Source of the DNA: an uncultured Duganella sp.
GTDB taxonomy: Bacteria; Pseudomonadota; Gammaproteobacteria; Burkholderiales; Burkholderiaceae
Reading direction: 5' to 3'
NCBI GenBank assembly: GCA_946482335.1
Contig: CAMLRG010000130.1
Coordinates: 1-15,463 of the forward strand
DNA length: 15,463 nucleotides
In this document: positions 13,955-15,463 of the stretch, piece after piece
How positions within the stretch are numbered: position 1 is the stretch's first letter
How the letters are laid out: every line of letters starts with the position of its first letter
Notes under the pieces: generated by a model
Database searches by the model: none
Seen by the model: the letters and a program-made list of their open reading frames with translations, nothing else
What the model was told of the DNA's origin: nothing
Made by a program: the position numbers and the translations under genes

Positions 13955-14557
13955 CGCTGGCTCGGGCGCCGCGGTGCGGCGTTCGAGCAGCTTCCTGATC
14001 TCGTTCAGCTGATTGCCTTGCTGTAGCTGGCGGGATTCCATTTCAGCAAACTTCTGCTTGAGGTCGCCGACGTCTTTTTGCAAAGTGCCGACGTCTTTTT
14101 GCAGGGTGCCGACGTCTTTCTGCATGGTGCTGAAGTCTTTTTGCAAGGTTTCGACGTTGCGTTCGACGGACGTGCGCCACCGGGCGCTGCCGTCGCCAGC
14201 CTGAAAAGCTGCCGTCATGCCGGAAATGAGCGAGGAATTGATGGCGCCGACGCCAAAGATCACGCTCAACGCCACGGTTATGCCGGTGAGGATGATGGTG
14301 GTGTGCATCTTGCGCATATGCGCTTCGAGCGAATCCATGCGCCGGGCCTGTTCATCGAGGCGGCGGGCCTGATCGTCGAGCCGGGCGTTCTGGGCATCGA
14401 TGCGCGCCGACAAGGCGGCGATCATGCCTTTCAAGTCGGCAACCGCAGCGTCGATCGCGCCTTTAAGTTCGGCACGCATGGCCGCAACCTGGACTTCAAG
14501 GCGCGTGACGCGCTCGCCCAGCGATGGCTCAAACTCTGGCGGATTCGTCGAGTTCAT
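13946..14557 (-). CDS. Membrane-anchored coiled-coil protein with heptad repeats, function unknown
   Basis: I do not recognise a named family. From the ATG at 14557 it has 203 aa: a charged N-terminal coiled-coil region about 12-84 (ERVTRLEVQVAAMRAEL..., then RLDDQARRLDEQARRMDSLE with 7-residue periodicity); one membrane helix about 87-113 (TTIILTGITVALSVIFGVG); and a second coiled coil about 131-192 with repeats LQKDVGT encoded by a 21-bp tandem repeat. The tail is RRTAAPEPAKR. It has no signal peptide or catalytic motif, so it is probably a bitopic scaffold or tether whose coils lie on opposite sides of the membrane. The frame is open to a TTG at 14593 and an ATG at 14590, but both fall in the loop of a strong hairpin, so I prefer 14557. 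No start has a good ribosome site. It lies just downstream of lysS and may be co-transcribed with it. Confidence 0.72.
   Translation of the reverse strand: MNSTNPPEFEPSLGERVTRLEVQVAAMRAELKGAIDAAVADLKGMIAALSARIDAQNARLDDQARRLDEQARRMDSLEAHMRKMHTTIILTGITVALSVIFGVGAINSSLISGMTAAFQAGDGSARWRTSVERNVETLQKDFSTMQKDVGTLQKDVGTLQKDVGDLKQKFAEMESRQLQQGNQLNEIRKLLERRTAAPEPAKR
14066..14149 (-). repeat. Four 21-bp tandem repeats encoding coiled-coil heptads
   Basis: Units begin at 14066, 14087, 14108 and 14129 on the plus strand, each close to GCCGACGTCTTTTTGCA plus four variable bases. The first two differ only at two bases, and the fourth is the most diverged. Each unit encodes one heptad of the LQKDVGT type on the minus strand, so gain or loss of a unit keeps frame and adds or removes one coiled-coil turn pair. 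A fifth, degenerate unit may lie at 14150-14170. Confidence 0.9.
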
Positions 14558-14571
14558 GAGCCATATGATGC

Positions 14572-14604
14572 GCCGCGCTTGCAAAAACATCAAGCAAGCG
14601 CGGC
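14572..14604 (-). terminator. Perfect 11-bp stem hairpin directly after lysS
   Basis: The arms GCCGCGCTTGC (14572-14582) and GCAAGCGCGGC (14594-14604) are exact reverse complements around an 11-nt loop. On the lysS transcript the hairpin starts 7 nt after the stop codon. It is followed by GCATCATATGG rather than a U tract, so it is not a classical intrinsic terminator. It could be an RNA 3'-end stabiliser, a weak attenuator, or a structure that controls the coiled-coil gene. Confidence 0.55.
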
Positions 14605-14611
14605 CGGGGAC

Positions 14612-15463
14612 TTAGTCTTCCTTGCGCAGGTGCGGGAAGAGCAGCACGTCGCGGATATTCGGCGAATCGGTCAGCAGCATCATCAGGCGGTCGATGCCGA
14701 TACCGCAACCGCCGGCCGGTGGCATGCCGTATTCCAGCGCGCGGATATAGTCGGCGTCGTAATACATCGCCTCATCGTCACCCGCTTCCTTGGCCTTGGC
14801 CTGCGACAGGAAACGCGCCGCCTGGTCTTCGGAGTCGTTCAGCTCGGAGAAGCCGTTGGCAATTTCGCGGCCCACCATGAACAGCTCGAAGCGCTCGGTG
14901 ATGCCTGCGCGGGTATCGGAAGCGCGCGCCAGCGGCGATACTTCGACCGGATAATCGATGATGAAGGTCGGCTCCCACAGCTGCGCCTCGGCAGTCTCCT
15001 CGAACAGCGCCAGCTGCAGCGCGCCCAGGCCCGACGTGGCGAATGGCTTGACGCCGAATTTCAGCAGCTCGGCCTTCAGGAAGTCCATGTCGTTCAGCTG
15101 CGCTTCGGTGTAGTGCGGCGCGTACTTGTTGATGGCGCCGACGATGGTCAGGCGCTGGAATGGCTGCGACAGGTCCAGTTCGCGGCCGCCGTAGGTCAGC
15201 ACGGCGGTGCCCTTGGCGTCGATGGCCGCCTGGCGGATCACTTCCTCGGTGAAGTTCATGATCCACTCGTAGTCGGTGTAGGCCGCGTAGAACTCCATCA
15301 TCGTGAATTCAGGGTTGTGTCGGACCGACACGCCTTCGTTACGGAAGTTGCGGTTGATCTCGAACACGCGGTCGAAACCGCCCACCACCAGGCGCTTCAG
15401 GTACAGCTCGGGCGCGATACGCATGTACATCTGCATGTCCAGCGCGTTGTGGTGGGTGATGAA
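14612..15463 (-). CDS. lysS: Lysine-tRNA ligase, class II (C-terminal part; 5' end outside window)
   Basis: Charges tRNA(Lys) with lysine in the cytoplasm. The 283 visible residues cover most of the class II catalytic domain. The fragment opens with [20 protein letters not shown]; motif 2 is [11 protein letters not shown] with [15 protein letters not shown] (about 34-62); and motif 3 is [13 protein letters not shown] (about 252-264), where R259 is the ATP-binding arginine. It ends with [10 protein letters not shown], the usual LysS end. A segment [23 protein letters not shown] is typical of the lysine-specific subgroup. The anticodon-binding N-terminal domain is beyond the right edge. The reading frame is open to base 15463, and the internal Met at 15436 is not the start. 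The coiled-coil gene follows on the same strand after a strong hairpin. No frame damage is seen. Confidence 0.97.
   Translation of the reverse strand, partial: FITHHNALDMQMYMRIAPELYLKRLVVGGFDRVFEINRNFRNEGVSVRHNPEFTMMEFYAAYTDYEWIMNFTEEVIRQAAIDAKGTAVLTYGGRELDLSQPFQRLTIVGAINKYAPHYTEAQLNDMDFLKAELLKFGVKPFATSGLGALQLALFEETAEAQLWEPTFIIDYPVEVSPLARASDTRAGITERFELFMVGREIANGFSELNDSEDQAARFLSQAKAKEAGDDEAMYYDADYIRALEYGMPPAGGCGIGIDRLMMLLTDSPNIRDVLLFPHLRKED

Noticed and set aside
14066..14149. Direct repeats considered as a CRISPR-like array
   Set aside because: There are no spacers; the units abut, encode protein in frame, and no cas gene is near.

Overview
The window reads as ordinary high-GC chromosome of a Gram-negative betaproteobacterium. 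The protein signatures (PBP1A, GlpD, PpnN, class II LysRS, Mfd) and codon use suggest an Oxalobacteraceae-type organism (Massilia, Duganella or Janthinobacterium-like). That placement is inference from protein flavour, not a search result. There are eleven protein genes, two of them cut by the window edges. I see no rRNA, tRNA, CRISPR array, insertion sequence, attachment site or origin, and no stretch above about 200 bases without a gene.

Left part (1-5727, minus strand): a compact four-gene run read right to left. It contains a bifunctional class A penicillin-binding protein (mrcA/ponA), an orphan ABC-type periplasmic binding protein, a PP2C serine/threonine phosphatase, and the start of mfd, the transcription-repair coupling factor. 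Junctions are 2 bp, an ATGA overlap and 24 bp, so co-transcription is likely. Putting a peptidoglycan synthase, a solute sensor-like protein and a protein phosphatase in one unit is the most interesting gene arrangement here.

Centre-left (5810-8616, plus strand): an exported metal-dependent amidohydrolase followed after 11 bp by glpD, the aerobic glycerol-3-phosphate dehydrogenase. The run is divergent from mrcA across about 110 bp and ends tail-to-tail with the next group, with only 9 bp between stops.

Centre-right (8626-12367, minus strand): a POT-family peptide/H+ symporter, a LysR-type regulator only 3 bp behind it, and an exported SGNH/GDSL hydrolase preceded by its own promoter-like sequence with a palindrome over it. 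This looks like a small uptake-and-hydrolysis module with its own regulator.

Right part (12561-15463): ppnN (LOG-family nucleotide 5'-monophosphate nucleosidase) on plus, divergent from the transporter. Convergent to it is a small membrane-anchored coiled-coil protein with in-phase 21-bp repeats. Upstream of that on the same strand is the 3' half of lysS, whose stop codon is followed at once by a perfect 11-bp-stem hairpin.

No self-contained novel defence or mobile system is visible. The best leads are the PBP1A/binding protein/PP2C/Mfd unit, the heptad-repeat membrane protein, and the lysS hairpin that bears on that protein's start.
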